A stretch of 57,987 bases of DNA, taken from assembly GCA_003427395.1 (NCBI GenBank), contig BFEA01000712.1:93336-151322 (forward strand), written 5' to 3'. This document shows, piece after piece, positions 20,429 to 31,058 of this stretch. The first letter of the stretch is position 1. Each line of letters opens with the position of its first letter. The notes below the pieces were generated by a model that had not been told where the DNA came from, made no database searches, and saw only the letters and a program-made list of their open reading frames with translations. Position numbers and translations under genes: made by a program. Source of the DNA: Chara braunii. Taxonomy: Eukaryota; Streptophyta; Charophyceae; Charales; Characeae.

Positions 20429-22586
20429 GTGTGCTCCTGTTTGTCTCTTCCTTGTTGTGAAAGCTTGACACCACTTGGGGCAGCCATGCCAAGAGGGAGG
20501 GGAGGGGCAGAGCCAATGAAAACCCCCTTTGGGGCGACCAGACAGAGGGCGCAGATGAGGATCAGGAGAGAGGACAGGCCTCCAGTTTTCCAGGGAGGAA
20601 ACATTGAGCTATTCCTGATTGAGTTCGAGAGGCATGCACGGGAGTTTGGATGGGATGGCACCAGGATGTTGAGAGAGGTACGCGGCACAGGCGAGTGGGG
20701 AGAGCCCATTGCCAACCTTGTCAGAGAGTCTCTGAGCTGGCAAGATTTTGAGAGGAAGGTGGAGGGTTTGCACCCATCACCAGTGGACAGAGATGGCCAG
20801 CCCATTCGATTTGACTCCACTAATCTGGGGGAATTTCTATAGGCCTATATTCAGTATGCAGATGATCTCAATATTCCAGGAGAGCAGAGGATGGGGAGCT
20901 TCCTCCTGTATGTGAGACGACACATCAGGTCCTTCGTCAGATCTATTGTGGCACCTGCTATGAGTTGGGGTCACTGCAAGAAGTTGTTGTGGAACTACTA
21001 TACTCCACCACGTCAGGCATGTAAAAGAGGGAGTCCACCACCTGCTCAGAGGGATGTGGATTGTCCTATGCCGGACAAGGAGCCAGACCTACCCCATGAG
21101 CCGCAAATGCGAGAGCACGAGGAGGAGCAGTCTGCCGAGGAGAAGGAACTGGACATGAAAGAGAGAGCAGCAAAGGAGCAGGAGATCAAGGTCCAGCTCA
21201 GGATGAAGAACCTTGCAGAGCTGCATGAGAGGATGCAGCAAGGAAAAGAGCCTGAGGAGGTGGAAGACAAAGGTGGTAAGGGCGCTTGCACTCAGGGGGA
21301 GGATCTTCCCCTATTTTCAAAGGTTTGGGTCAACTTTGACAAGCTGATGGAGGCTGCTGGGAGATCTAGAGAGCATCATCAGGAGATGGGGGTTAAGTTA
21401 GTCTCTACAGACTTACTTAATCTGAGGGGCGTAATGAAGGAAGGTTTTGCAGCGGCCAAAGCTTCGGATAAAAAAGTTGCGGACAGATTGACGAAGGTGG
21501 TTCAAAAGGTATATGGGCAGAGAGTGGACTGGGAAAGAGAAGTTGAAAACCTGAAGGAGTTGAAAAGACAAGGTAAAGAGATGGAGGCAGTGAAGGCAGA
21601 CATGGTGAAGATCTGAGCAGAGAACGAAGCTGTCAGGCAAGTCAACCAGACCCTCAATAAGGTCAATGACGTCCTGAGGGTCTACTTGTAGGCTCAACAG
21701 GTTTCCTTTCAAGCAAAGGAAACTGAATGGGAAAAGAGGATACGGGACCTTGAGGCCATGTGTACACAACAGGCCCCTACTGCAATGGTGGACTGGACAG
21801 AGGTCCAGGGGTTTGAGCTCAGGGGACGGTCTACAGAAGAAGTATTCAAAAGTCAAAAGAAAGAGGATAAGGCGGACCAGCAAGAAGGTGAAGAAATTCC
21901 TCTGATAGACAAAAAAATGTTGGAGGCGCAAGGGACACTAACTGAGAGGGACTCAAAGGTTGGAGAGTTTGAGTGGAGGATGCCGGCCGGTCTGACACTT
22001 GGTCAGTGATGCCAGAAGAGAGACCACCAGTTGAGGCTATGAGAATTGAAGTGGTTCCACCCACGACTCAGGGAGAGGCCGTGGGACAACAGGAGGTTCA
22101 GGAGAGTGTGGGTCATACCATGGTGGAAACGGAGGTGAGAGAGCACCTGGAGAGGTGTGAGGAGTCCTCCATACCTCAGGATATGCCTCTTGTTGCAGAC
22201 CTGCGGGGTGCATTGGGGTCCTGGGCCACTGGCTCTGGACCAAGGAGCGAGTTGGTGAGCAGGTGGCGCAGACAGATGACAGAGCAACATGTCCCACTTC
22301 CCCGGAGGTCCCGCAGTAGTGTCAGCAGGAGGTCACGAGTAAGGTTACAACAGCCGCCTCGTCTGTACCCTCACAAGAAGGAGACAAGATGGACTAGAAG
22401 CAGATTGGAAGGTGCTTATACTGTAAGGAAGGCAGACACTTACATGAAGAGTGTTCCAAGAGCCTCGAGGATGAGGCAAGGGGGTTGTTTAATTGGGACT
22501 CAGCTGGGGTACGCAGGGATAGGAATGGGAGCCTGATCTTGAAGACTCGTGGTGGGATTCAGGCGCAGTTGTATAGGCAGCTGTAG
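20429..22586 (+). pseudogene. Second gag-like ORF downstream of integrase, with CCHC zinc knuckle
   Basis: An N-terminal region with PPVFQGGNIELFLIEFERHA and later SFLLYVRRHIR resembles a retrotransposon capsid (gag) domain. A long Glu/Lys-rich, probably coiled-coil stretch follows (21100-21600). The frame is interrupted by TAG at 20840, TGA at 21614 and TAG near 21690, and shifts around 21990 and again before 22400. The last segment contains CLYCKEGRHLHEEC (C-x2-C-x4-H-x4-C, 22413-22454). It sits 210 bases after the integrase end and before the 3' LTR, where an extra 3' ORF would be. It could also be the gag of a separate truncated element. The start is uncertain: Met at 20429 or 20486. Confidence 0.65.
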
Positions 22587-23984
22587 GAGAGCATGAGTGA
22601 CCAGGAGTAGGATTATTCAATAAGGTCCGGAAAGGTCTAAGTCTAGTATACACAGGACGTCTGTAACTCTCTAACTAACGGATGTTTTTATATACAAGGA
22701 TACATGGAGGATTGGATCAAACCCGTGAACATCAGTGAGTTGAGCCAGTGGTGAGATAATTACTTTCGCATTATAAACTTTTTTTTTTTTTTTTTTTTTT
22801 TTACGTAAGACAACAATGTGCATAATTCTGACTATTTTTCTCTTATTCTCTTTCGTTAGTGTGGTGTGGATTGTTCTTATAATACCTTTGTATAAGTTAC
22901 GGTTCCTTCATCGTCTAGAGTAGAGTGACACTCATGAGTATGGAGTGGCTTTCGATTTCAGATACTTTGACACTTGGATATTTTGATTTTTTGTTGTTAC
23001 TATAAATTTGCGTGGATACTTCGACTCTTTGTACAATACTCTGACTTTTCGATAAGGACAGGAGCCTTTGCCTATTGCAAGGCTCCACATCTTGTGTACA
23101 TATGTGAGTTTCGAACCTTGTTTTTTTTAAGTGTATGGTGTGTCACACTCACTCTCAGTTTTGTGGACTTGCCCATATGAGTGATGGTGTGATAAAGTGA
23201 ATATTGTGAAATGAACCGATCTGCACATTCTTCCTTTGTACTTATGCATCCCTATCCCATGGACAAGGGAAAACTAAAGTAAAAAGGGAGAGAGTGTCCC
23301 TCAGGGTTTTGAGAAATAAATGATATGATATGTCTTGCAAAAATATATGGGATAATAAGTGGAAAGGTCACAATTAAAGTTGTGTCTTCTGTATGACTTA
23401 GAAAAGAGAGAGGAAAACCCAATGACCGACTGGACTTTCTTAAAAAGATGAAAATTTGTGAGAGCACTCAAAAGAGATGCTATAGTTATGATAAATTTTT
23501 GTTTGTATGTAAGTCTGACGAGGAAATGTCAAAAAGTTTGTGAGAATTATGGATGAAAACTTTTGGCAATTATGATGGAACGCTGGAAAACTTCAGAGAG
23601 ATGTCCCAAAAAGACGAGTGACCTTACCTACTCTGATCAAAGTAAGGGAGACACGACCTTGTCGATTGTTTTTGAGGATTTTTTTGAAATGGTTGAGAAA
23701 GGCACTACTCCTCCACGTAGTCCCGTGGGCAGTTGGTATGTGGTCCTTTGGTTGCTCTGAAGATTTTTTGGAAGAAAGTGTCAGACCACAAGGAAGTCAG
23801 TCTAAGGGACATATTTTATAAGGCCAGTGGAACGCCGTGACGGGAGCAGATTGGTAAGAAAACCTCGAACGGAGTCGAGCCGGTGAGTCGGAATGGTTAC
23901 TTCCTCGTCAGCAGATGTGGTTATGTTTATAGTTTTGATTATTCGACTCGACAGGGGCGTCGCTTAACAAGGGTTCGGAAAAAC
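22587..23984 (+). other. Non-coding 3' internal region before the LTR
   Basis: AT-rich, with a T run at 22780-22802. No gene is seen. The bases just before the LTR head (AAGGGTTCGGAAAAAC) are only weakly purine-rich, so the polypurine tract is not certain. CTCGACAGG at about 23947-23955 resembles an LTR terminus plus the GG spacer, but I cannot trace an LTR before it. Confidence 0.4.
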
Positions 23985-24741
23985 TGTCGGCCCGAATACC
24001 CTTACAAGGGTATTTGGGTGCCTTTTTGCACCTTACAGGAAGTACGTCGTATGGCAGTATCTAGGGGTGCGCCCCATTTAGTGCGGCCAGAACCAATCCT
24101 CAGGGATTGGGAGTAACGTATATTTTGAGTTGATAAGAGAGTGTGTGAGCAGGCATTTTGTGGGCCCGCACTAGTAAGAAAAGATTGATCAGAGTAAACA
24201 GTGGGTCGCTCGGTTAGTGCAAATTAGGACTAGGCTAGAATCTTGAATAGACGTTACGTAAGCCGCAACCTCGAACACGCTGACGAAGTCGCCACCAACG
24301 CACGGCTTAATCTTTGAGGCTATAGCTAGAGGAAGTTTTGTTTGATTTACGGGGGTGGCGTTCGGGGTAGCACCGCGCGAGGTTACGCAGGCACCAGGAT
24401 GGTCGTGCGCCATCAATAGTAGCAACCGCCACCAAAAACCAAGTAAGGATGACGCGAATTAAAATAAAGGTCAGGGTTTTTTGGCGTGGAAATGGTGAAA
24501 GGGCGGCCTTCCCGAGAAAGAAGCAGTGTGGGGAAAGCCCCAACCTATTGGCCGCAGTATTGCGGGACTGCATGCACGGCGGGCTGAGTGAAAGCCTGCA
24601 TCTGAGCCAACAGAAGCACGCCTGTAGAACTGTGGGTTTGAGTGGGAAATTAAGCAGCAGCCTTAACGCTGCTGCAACAGGCCCAGGATGGCCACATTTA
24701 CCATTTATATACTGGTTGGCACGCACCCAGTCCAGGCTTGG

Positions 24742-24802
24742 GGTTAGCCCTATTGGTTACATCACTGGACTTTCAACAGGCGGATCCCGGGATCGAGGCC
24801 AG
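24742..24802 (+). repeat. tRNA-like module 1 (LTR copy 4)
   Basis: A-box-like TTAGCCCTATTGG and B-box-like GGGATCGAGGCC, as at 7387. A (TTA)n stretch follows at about 24983-25010. Confidence 0.5.
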
Positions 24803-25093
24803 CAGCCACCATTGCGGGAGCAGAGGAGTTCACGTTGGAGCAAGCCGAGGGGTTGAGGGTCCCGCGGGACTGTCCCCCTTGGTTTTGCTGGGGAGTCCGA
24901 CCGCGGCCCCAAGAGGGAGGACAGAGGACCAAGTACCAACGGCCCCTCCCCTATTCCGGTTTCCAAAAAATAATTGCTAAGTTTTATTATTATTATTATT
25001 ATTATTATTTGTTTTTTATTTTTTTCTATTTTTCTTGTTCCATTTCCGAACGGGGTCCGGCGGTGGCACCAGATTTGGGCTTAGGATTAACCC

Positions 25094-25160
25094 GAGAGGA
25101 TTGCTCAGTGGATACACCACTGAACTGTTGAAATACAGACTTGTGTCCAAACCCAGATGA
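25094..25160 (+). repeat. tRNA-like module 2 (LTR copy 4)
   Basis: The A box TTGCTCAGTGG is better preserved than in copy 3. The anticodon-like arm CTGTTGAAATACAG and a weak B box GTGTCCAAACC follow. Confidence 0.5.
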
Positions 25161-25211
25161 TGCAGGTTGAGGCGGCAGACCCGACGATTCCGGGTCTCTG
25201 CCCAAGAGACC

Positions 25212-25229
25212 GTCCTTCAGGACATCCGT

Positions 25230-25261
<32 letters not shown>

Positions 25262-25311
25262 GGCCCCTGCGCAAGAATGGCACGCATATAAGGAACGAGG
25301 AGCTTTTTTTT
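25212..25311 (+). pseudogene. U6 snRNA-like sequence (LTR copy 4), best preserved core
   Basis: The 5' stem-loop GTCCTTCAGGAC is followed by AAAATTGGAACGATACAGAG, AAGATTAGCATGGCCCCTGC and GCAAG. This keeps the ACAGAGA box and AGC triad used in splicing catalysis. The 3' third (AACGAGGAGC) is not U6-like but ends in eight T, a Pol III terminator. No upstream U6 promoter element (USE) was recognised. The internal boxes of the preceding tRNA-like modules could serve instead; that is an inference. Confidence 0.8.
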
Positions 25312-26136
25312 ACTTCGTATGCGCCACCGAGCAAGAATGTTGTGGACTGCCCGCACGTGCGATGGGGTTGACGATCAGGCGAGGAACAAAGGAGTGAGAA
25401 GGGAGGAGAAGGTGTACCTTGGTGTGGGGCTTGTGTGTGGCTTGTGCCTGTCTGCGTAAACTAGGCAGACAGCCCACCACGAATTCACTGGCGGTCGTCC
25501 ACCAGCCGGTAGCGACTTCCTCGTGCTTAGCTGTTGAAGTTGGTATTAACCTGGCTTAGAGGCTGGCCAGGTACAGTTACATAAAAGAGGTCATGGAATG
25601 AAGACATGGCGGCAAGAAGAGTGAGCACCTCGCCCGTTTCTTGAGAGAATCAGGCGAGGGAAGAATCAAAGTTGAGTTTCTTAGAGCTTACGAACCCGGA
25701 TCTGTGGTCAGATCGACATAAGAGTTAGTAAAAGAGGGATTAGAAGAAGAGAGAACTGCGTCGCGGGGGGGGTGGACGAGAAGGACGAAGGGAGAGTGGA
25801 AGTGAAAATTAAATAAGTCTCCCGTTTCTCAGTGCAAACGAGCAAGTGAGGGATCGAAATGGGGGTTTTTGAGCACTAGGAACCGTTGGTGGAGGCAGAT
25901 TTGGAGATAGGGCAGTGAGTTTGGCAACATAGAGTGCAAGGGCTGCGGAAAGGAGAAGTGGGTTTTTGGAAAGGCAGTGGATGTTTCCACGTTCCAGCGG
26001 GAGATTCAATTCCAATTTGCTCATGTTTATTTAGCGTGAGGGCTGCCGAAAGGTTGGGGACTAACCGGTTGATTGGTGCGCTGCTCAAGGACAACAAAGG
26101 AGTGGAGACCAACCTCTTGATCGCTGCGATCGGAGG

Positions 26137-26139
<3 letters not shown>

Positions 26140-26182
<43 letters not shown>
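26140..26182. repeat. (AG)n microsatellite
   Basis: About 21 AG units at the LTR position that has (TG)n(AG)n in copy 3 (8780-8836). Confidence 0.95.
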
Positions 26183-26188
<6 letters not shown>

Positions 26189-29100
26189 AACTGACTTGCT
26201 CAGCAGTACCGGCTCGTGCTAGCAGATAGCCGCTGCCTTCGTGCTCATCTCCACCATCGTACACATACCCATCGTCGTGGTCATCTTCAGTGATGAACTC
26301 GGTGCCGCCCCTGGTTTATTTTGAAAGTTGCGTTGGGGCTATGCTCCTCACTCTAGAGGCCGCCGTGTCCAGGTGATGGTGTTCGATGGGCCCGCAGAAA
26401 GGAGGGGAGGAGCTGGAATAATAACAATAAAGAATGATGATGTATTCCCCTATGTTCTAACAGACGGAGTTCTTCTCTTGCAAAGTTGCTGAATAGCGGA
26501 GCAGGTCAGGTGCAAGTTAACGCTGGGTACGACAAAGGCAGGGAGAAAGATTGTGGAGAAGCGAAGGAGGAAACGGGTTGGACAGGCTAGAAAGATTCAC
26601 TATATAAGCTTACGCAGGCGGTGGCCTGGTATAGTTAACTAATGAAATACAAATCTAAGTTTGTGTTTTGATCTACTACGAACTACGGTCCGAACGCTAC
26701 CAGGCTTATATGTAGCAAGAACTGACACACTGAGTGCTCTTTCATGGTTCTGTAGGCGGTGGCGTGTCTTTCTGTGTTCGAACAGAACATCGGCTCTTGG
26801 TTTCAGTACCTGCGGTAAGTGGTGACTCAGAAGCTATATTCCTTTTAAAGTCCAGTTCAGGACTGCCTTCGCCCTGTTTGTTTTGCGGATAAGTTAGTAG
26901 GACCAGATTGCCTCTATTGTTGAGGCCAGGGTCCTGGTATTCCAGTTGGGGCTCTGATGTTGCCACAGCCTGTTGCTGAATGAGTCGTCGTTGTTCCTAA
27001 CCCATGACAGTTGTTGTTTTCCACATAATAGTTGAGTTGCGCTGCGTATTGGGGAGATAGGCGGTCATAACCGCACGGAAGAAGAAGTGAGGGGAGTTGT
27101 CGAAGCCTGTGCTTGGGTTGCTGCTACGAGCAACCATCATACCTTGCCAGACGGAACAAGAATAAGGGCACGGGGTGAAGCGCCGCATGAGTTGACGGTG
27201 TCATTGGTCATCGTGGCAGGTTGTTGAGTTGATGTGTATGTAAAGCTGTTGAAATTGCAGTCGTGAGCTCGAATCCAGCCGCACAGTTCGCTGTGTGTGT
27301 TAGCGTTGTTGTTCCGCATCTCAGGGCAGCTACAATATAGAGATTGAGCGTGGTCGCTCCATTCGGTTACTTTGTTTAGTTGGGGGTGCAGCGGACTAAA
27401 TTTACGGATTGAGAGGCACTGAGTGTCGGGTTGCTGATGGGCCACTGCTGGTTAACAGGCGGTATCAGCAGGTCTCTGGGGGCGCGACACGCTGAAGTTG
27501 GACGGTGCTCAGAACCGGTTGCTATGCTAGTGGCTGTGGTACGGCTGCACGTCTGTCTAAAGTGAGATTTCGTCTGCTGCTACAGTTGTTACAGCTACTC
27601 CCGATTGTTACTGAGTCAGGTTGCCACAACACACAGGCTGTGTGTTGTTGTGCCTTTGAGAAGTTACTGCGGCGCCACCCTATTGTGCACCGTTACGGTT
27701 CGTAGGCAACAGCTACGATGAAGTCAGATCACGAGCACCGATGTTTGTATCAGGTCACTGACTTTCGAGGATTAATGTTGTTGTGGCTACCAGCAGGAGG
27801 TAGCCTGTGTTTCGTGGATGGGCACGGTCTGCCCGAAAGGTTACAGTGTTGCTGTGACAGCGGGGCAACCGTTGCAGCTAGAGGTGTGCTGCCTCACACA
27901 GGGCTTGGATGAGCACTCTGTGACAGTTGCTGTTTTCTCAGCTATTGGTTAAGTTCAAACTGCGAACTTGCAGTGGGCAACGTGGGCTACCACATAGGAG
28001 GAGACCGAGAGGCGTTGGATTGTGGGGCGAACTTCCGAACGTTGCTACATCTCTCGGTGGCCTGGTATGGCGGAGTGGCTGCGTTCATCATGATTGTTGA
28101 GCAGCCTTGTTAGTCCCGAGCCTGGAATTCGAGGCCCTTGTCCGGGTCGCATTAGGTCCTACGCTCAGCGCAAAAGGGGTTACCCCTCGCGCGGAGGCTA
28201 AGTTGCCTGCTCACACGATGCTATTCCGGGGAAACAAAAGCACCGTGAGGTTGAGGGGCTGTCCCCCAGCAACTCAGTCCGGCGGGGTGTTCATGTTTCT
28301 CCTGCTAATGTCAAAGGTTTTTTTTCTTTTTCCTTGTTTTAATTTATTTTCGTGGAAGGATAGAGTTCCGGGTAGAAGGGTTAGCGTGTCGCTGCTGATG
28401 CCTCACCACCGCTCCAAATCCCTTTCGCCCTAGGGACCATCTTACCCGGCACCCTTTGGGGCACCTCAGGGTGCAGAAGACGGTAAGGCCCTCAGGCCGA
28501 TTTTGTGTTCACTAAAGGTTTACCCCCCTTAGCGCGCACTTCAGCCGACACCTGAGCATCGAGAGCGACCCCATGGATCAGATGAGGCCACTAGGGTATG
28601 GGCACCACATAATGCGCCGTCATCACGACTGCTTACTTAGGACTGCATTGCTAGTCGGTATGCGTAGTCCTGCGTCCGCACGGCTTTATACTAAACCACG
28701 CGCGCAACACTTACCGATTTCCGCACCTGAAAGTTATGGGCCAAGCGGAAAGGACAAAAGCACGTTATGGCCAGCAGACCCGAGTTTCGGTAGTGTGGAA
28801 CGACGTGTGGGCGAGATATCAGTCCTAGTCGGCCCATGGGGATCCACGTACGAGCCTCCAACGTCTCGAACATCGGGTTGCCTATGGGTCTGATTTTGGG
28901 CACCACCCGCACGCATCCTTCGTGTTGACCTACCACTTGATAAGGCCTACGAGACTATACAAGGGAGAATATAGGTTAGGCAGAGAGAGAAAAGAAGGTG
29001 AGCCTTGCGGTTGCTTCCTCCTTTGAGTTTTCATAATTGGACGTTGTAGTCCGTGGCAGCCGTCAAAGTCAAACCCCTTGATTTTTGGCTACCACAACAG

Positions 29101-29923
29101 CCCTGAAGTTATCTACTCAACCCCTCTGCACAGGCTGCAGAAGAGGGTGTGGTCTTCAACTGCGCATGGCGGTTGTCTAGCGCCGAGAGGGTAACTCCTC
29201 AAAGCGCCGGTCAGCCGGCACTTGAGTGTCGAACACGACCCTCGAGATTGTCAAGGGTCGCGCGGTTGCGAGTACTAAGTAGTACCCCATCAGCGTGAAT
29301 GCTTGAGTATGCCCACGTGGCTGGTCGGTATGAAGAGGCCATGCGCTCGCGCGACTCTTATGCGAAAGTCCAGCGCGCGATACCTATCTGATTCTCGCTG
29401 CATAACATTATGGGTCGGATACTGGAGGGACTAGGAATGTTGCTTGTGGTGTTTGTTTTGTGTTTTTCCATGTGTTGTGTAGATGTGAGTATTGCGGTGT
29501 AGCGCGTGGTGTGTGTGATGCGTCCTACTCGACTAGCGCCGAGTCGCGTTTGGGACCTCAGCCCCCAGTGCGTCGATTCGCGTGCGGGTTCGATTTTTGG
29601 GCGTTCGACCTCGCGTACCCCCTATGTTACAGCGAACGAGAAACGCTTTCGGTTGGGCCACCTCTGCCATTGCATACGAAAAGCCTTCGCATGTGGTTCA
29701 GTAGCTCGGCCGGGATATGCCCACCTAATGGATGGTGACAACTCCCGCAGGTGGAGGTAAACGGTGCCTCGCGTGACCCTGTCCTGTCGTAGGGGCTCAC
29801 GAGAGGTACGGCTGTCGCACTCGGACAGAGCGGCAAACGCTCTTCGCGACAAGTCCTGCAAAATCCTCCGTGACGAGGTCGGGAGGGTCCCCGTGCTGGA
29901 CCGATGCGCTCGACACCGCGCTT

Positions 29924-30135
29924 NNNNNNNNNNNNNNNNNNNNNNNNNNNNNNNNNNNNNNNNNNNNNNNNNNNNNNNNNNNNNNNNNNNNNNNNNNNNN
30001 NNNNNNNNNNNNNNNNNNNNNNNNNNNNNNNNNNNNNNNNNNNNNNNNNNNNNNNNNNNNNNNNNNNNNNNNNNNNNNNNNNNNNNNNNNNNNNNNNNNN
30101 NNNNNNNNNNNNNNNNNNNNNNNNNNNNNNNNNNN
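29924..30135. other. Assembly gap (212 N)
   Basis: Undetermined bases eight bases after an LTR terminus (29915), inside a C-rich tract. Open frames across it are artefacts. Single N also occur at 34259-34320 and 36852-36863. Confidence 1.
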
Positions 30136-30457
30136 CCCCGCACCCCCGCCCCCGCTGCCAGCCAACCCCGGCCCCGCCGCCCACTGGGCCCCGCCCCCGG
30201 CCCCGCGCCCGCACTACCCCGGGCGTATGAGGGTGGGGTGTAGCCCCGGGGGGGGGGCCGAGGTCGGGCCAAAACTGCAATATTGAAGTTTGGCCCAGGG
30301 GGTGCAGGCTGCGGCTGCGCACCCCTCTATATTTTTATTTTTTTTATTTTTTATTTTTTATTTTTTATTTTTTTTACTTTTTTGTCGGGGCCAGGGTTGT
30401 CGGCCCCCGGCCCCCGGGATCCCGGCCGGGGCCCCGGGGCCGGGGCTCGACAACCCT
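30136..30457. repeat. GC-rich insertion ending in a 65-bp palindrome
   Basis: C-rich then G-rich sequence, a T-rich stretch (30328-30384), then AGGGTTGTCG...CGACAACCCT (30393-30457), with GGCCCC/GGGGCC runs inside. It interrupts the protease frame of the minus-strand element. Inside the palindrome the ends read TGTCGG and CTCGACA, the same as the LTR termini of this family. Confidence 0.6.
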
Positions 30458-30459
30458 GC

Positions 30460-30905
30460 ACACGGTAGAATTGGACCCATTGTCCATTAGGGCCCTCATC
30501 TTCTGTCCACTCACCACGGCTTGGAGTTGGCTACTCCTAAACACAAATTTTTTTAGTCTCTTCTTCCGAGACGAAACTGGCCGATAGTTCTTCCATCGTA
30601 ATTCGAGAAGACTGCACCTCCTCCTTGGCAGGTCCATCCCTAGGAACCGTGGACTCTCCTTCGAGCGGAATCCTCACCTTCTTGGTGATGCTCAGGAGCT
30701 CGTCTCTAGCGCTCTTGATGCCCGCCAAATACTCCAGGAGAGTGCATTGCATCGACTGCATTAGAGTCCTTCGCAGGGGAACAACCGTGTCTATCTCGTC
30801 TAAGGTGCACTTCATCTCGAACTTCTTCGGTCTTTTTTTCTTAGGCGATTTAGGTGACATGGGCTCTTCCCCCTTCCGTTCTTCTGCAATTTTGGCGTCG
30901 ATCAT
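30460..30905 (-). pseudogene. pol: Protease start and upstream linker of the minus-strand element
   Basis: Read on the minus strand, 30905-30537 encodes a Lys-rich stretch (SPKKKRPKKF) and a helical segment ending SARDELLSITKKV, which matches the segment before the protease in the plus-strand element. In a shifted frame comes QKMRALMDNGSNSTVC, a retropepsin start with D-N-G in place of D-S/T-G (about 30483-30530). The protein is cut there by the GC-rich insertion. There is no RT downstream. Confidence 0.65.
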
Positions 30906-31058
30906 CGGTTGGTCGTCGTCGCCGCTTCTTCTCCCTCCGCCTTCTGTTGCGACCTCCTTGCTCTTAGACGGTCCGGCCCCAACTTGGGTCCTTACTCTTA
31001 GGCAAGGTCCCTCTTCTTCCGGCTTAGTCTCAACGATTTGATGCTAGACACCTGCGGC

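Larger units (their letters stand above)
23985..29915 (+). mobile_element. 3' LTR of the plus-strand element (copy 4), array deleted and tail doubled
   Basis: It starts TGTCGGCCCGAATACC and ends CTCGACA. From 24385 to about 28110 it follows LTR copy 3 (7029-10815) closely. It then jumps to the copy-3 sequence at about 13991, skipping about 3.2 kb that includes the whole hairpin array. After 28875 it carries a second tail (about 29030-29915) that matches the tail of copy 5 (40919-41827) rather than copy 3. No gene is present. Confidence 0.65.

Noticed and set aside
23947-23970. A further LTR end with primer site (CTCGACAGG followed by GGCGTCG)
   Set aside because: The upstream 300 bases do not resemble an LTR tail, and the match to the tRNA-Asp site is poor after seven bases.
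29622-30322. Long open frames across 29.6-30.3 kb
   Set aside because: They span an assembly gap of N and are artefacts.
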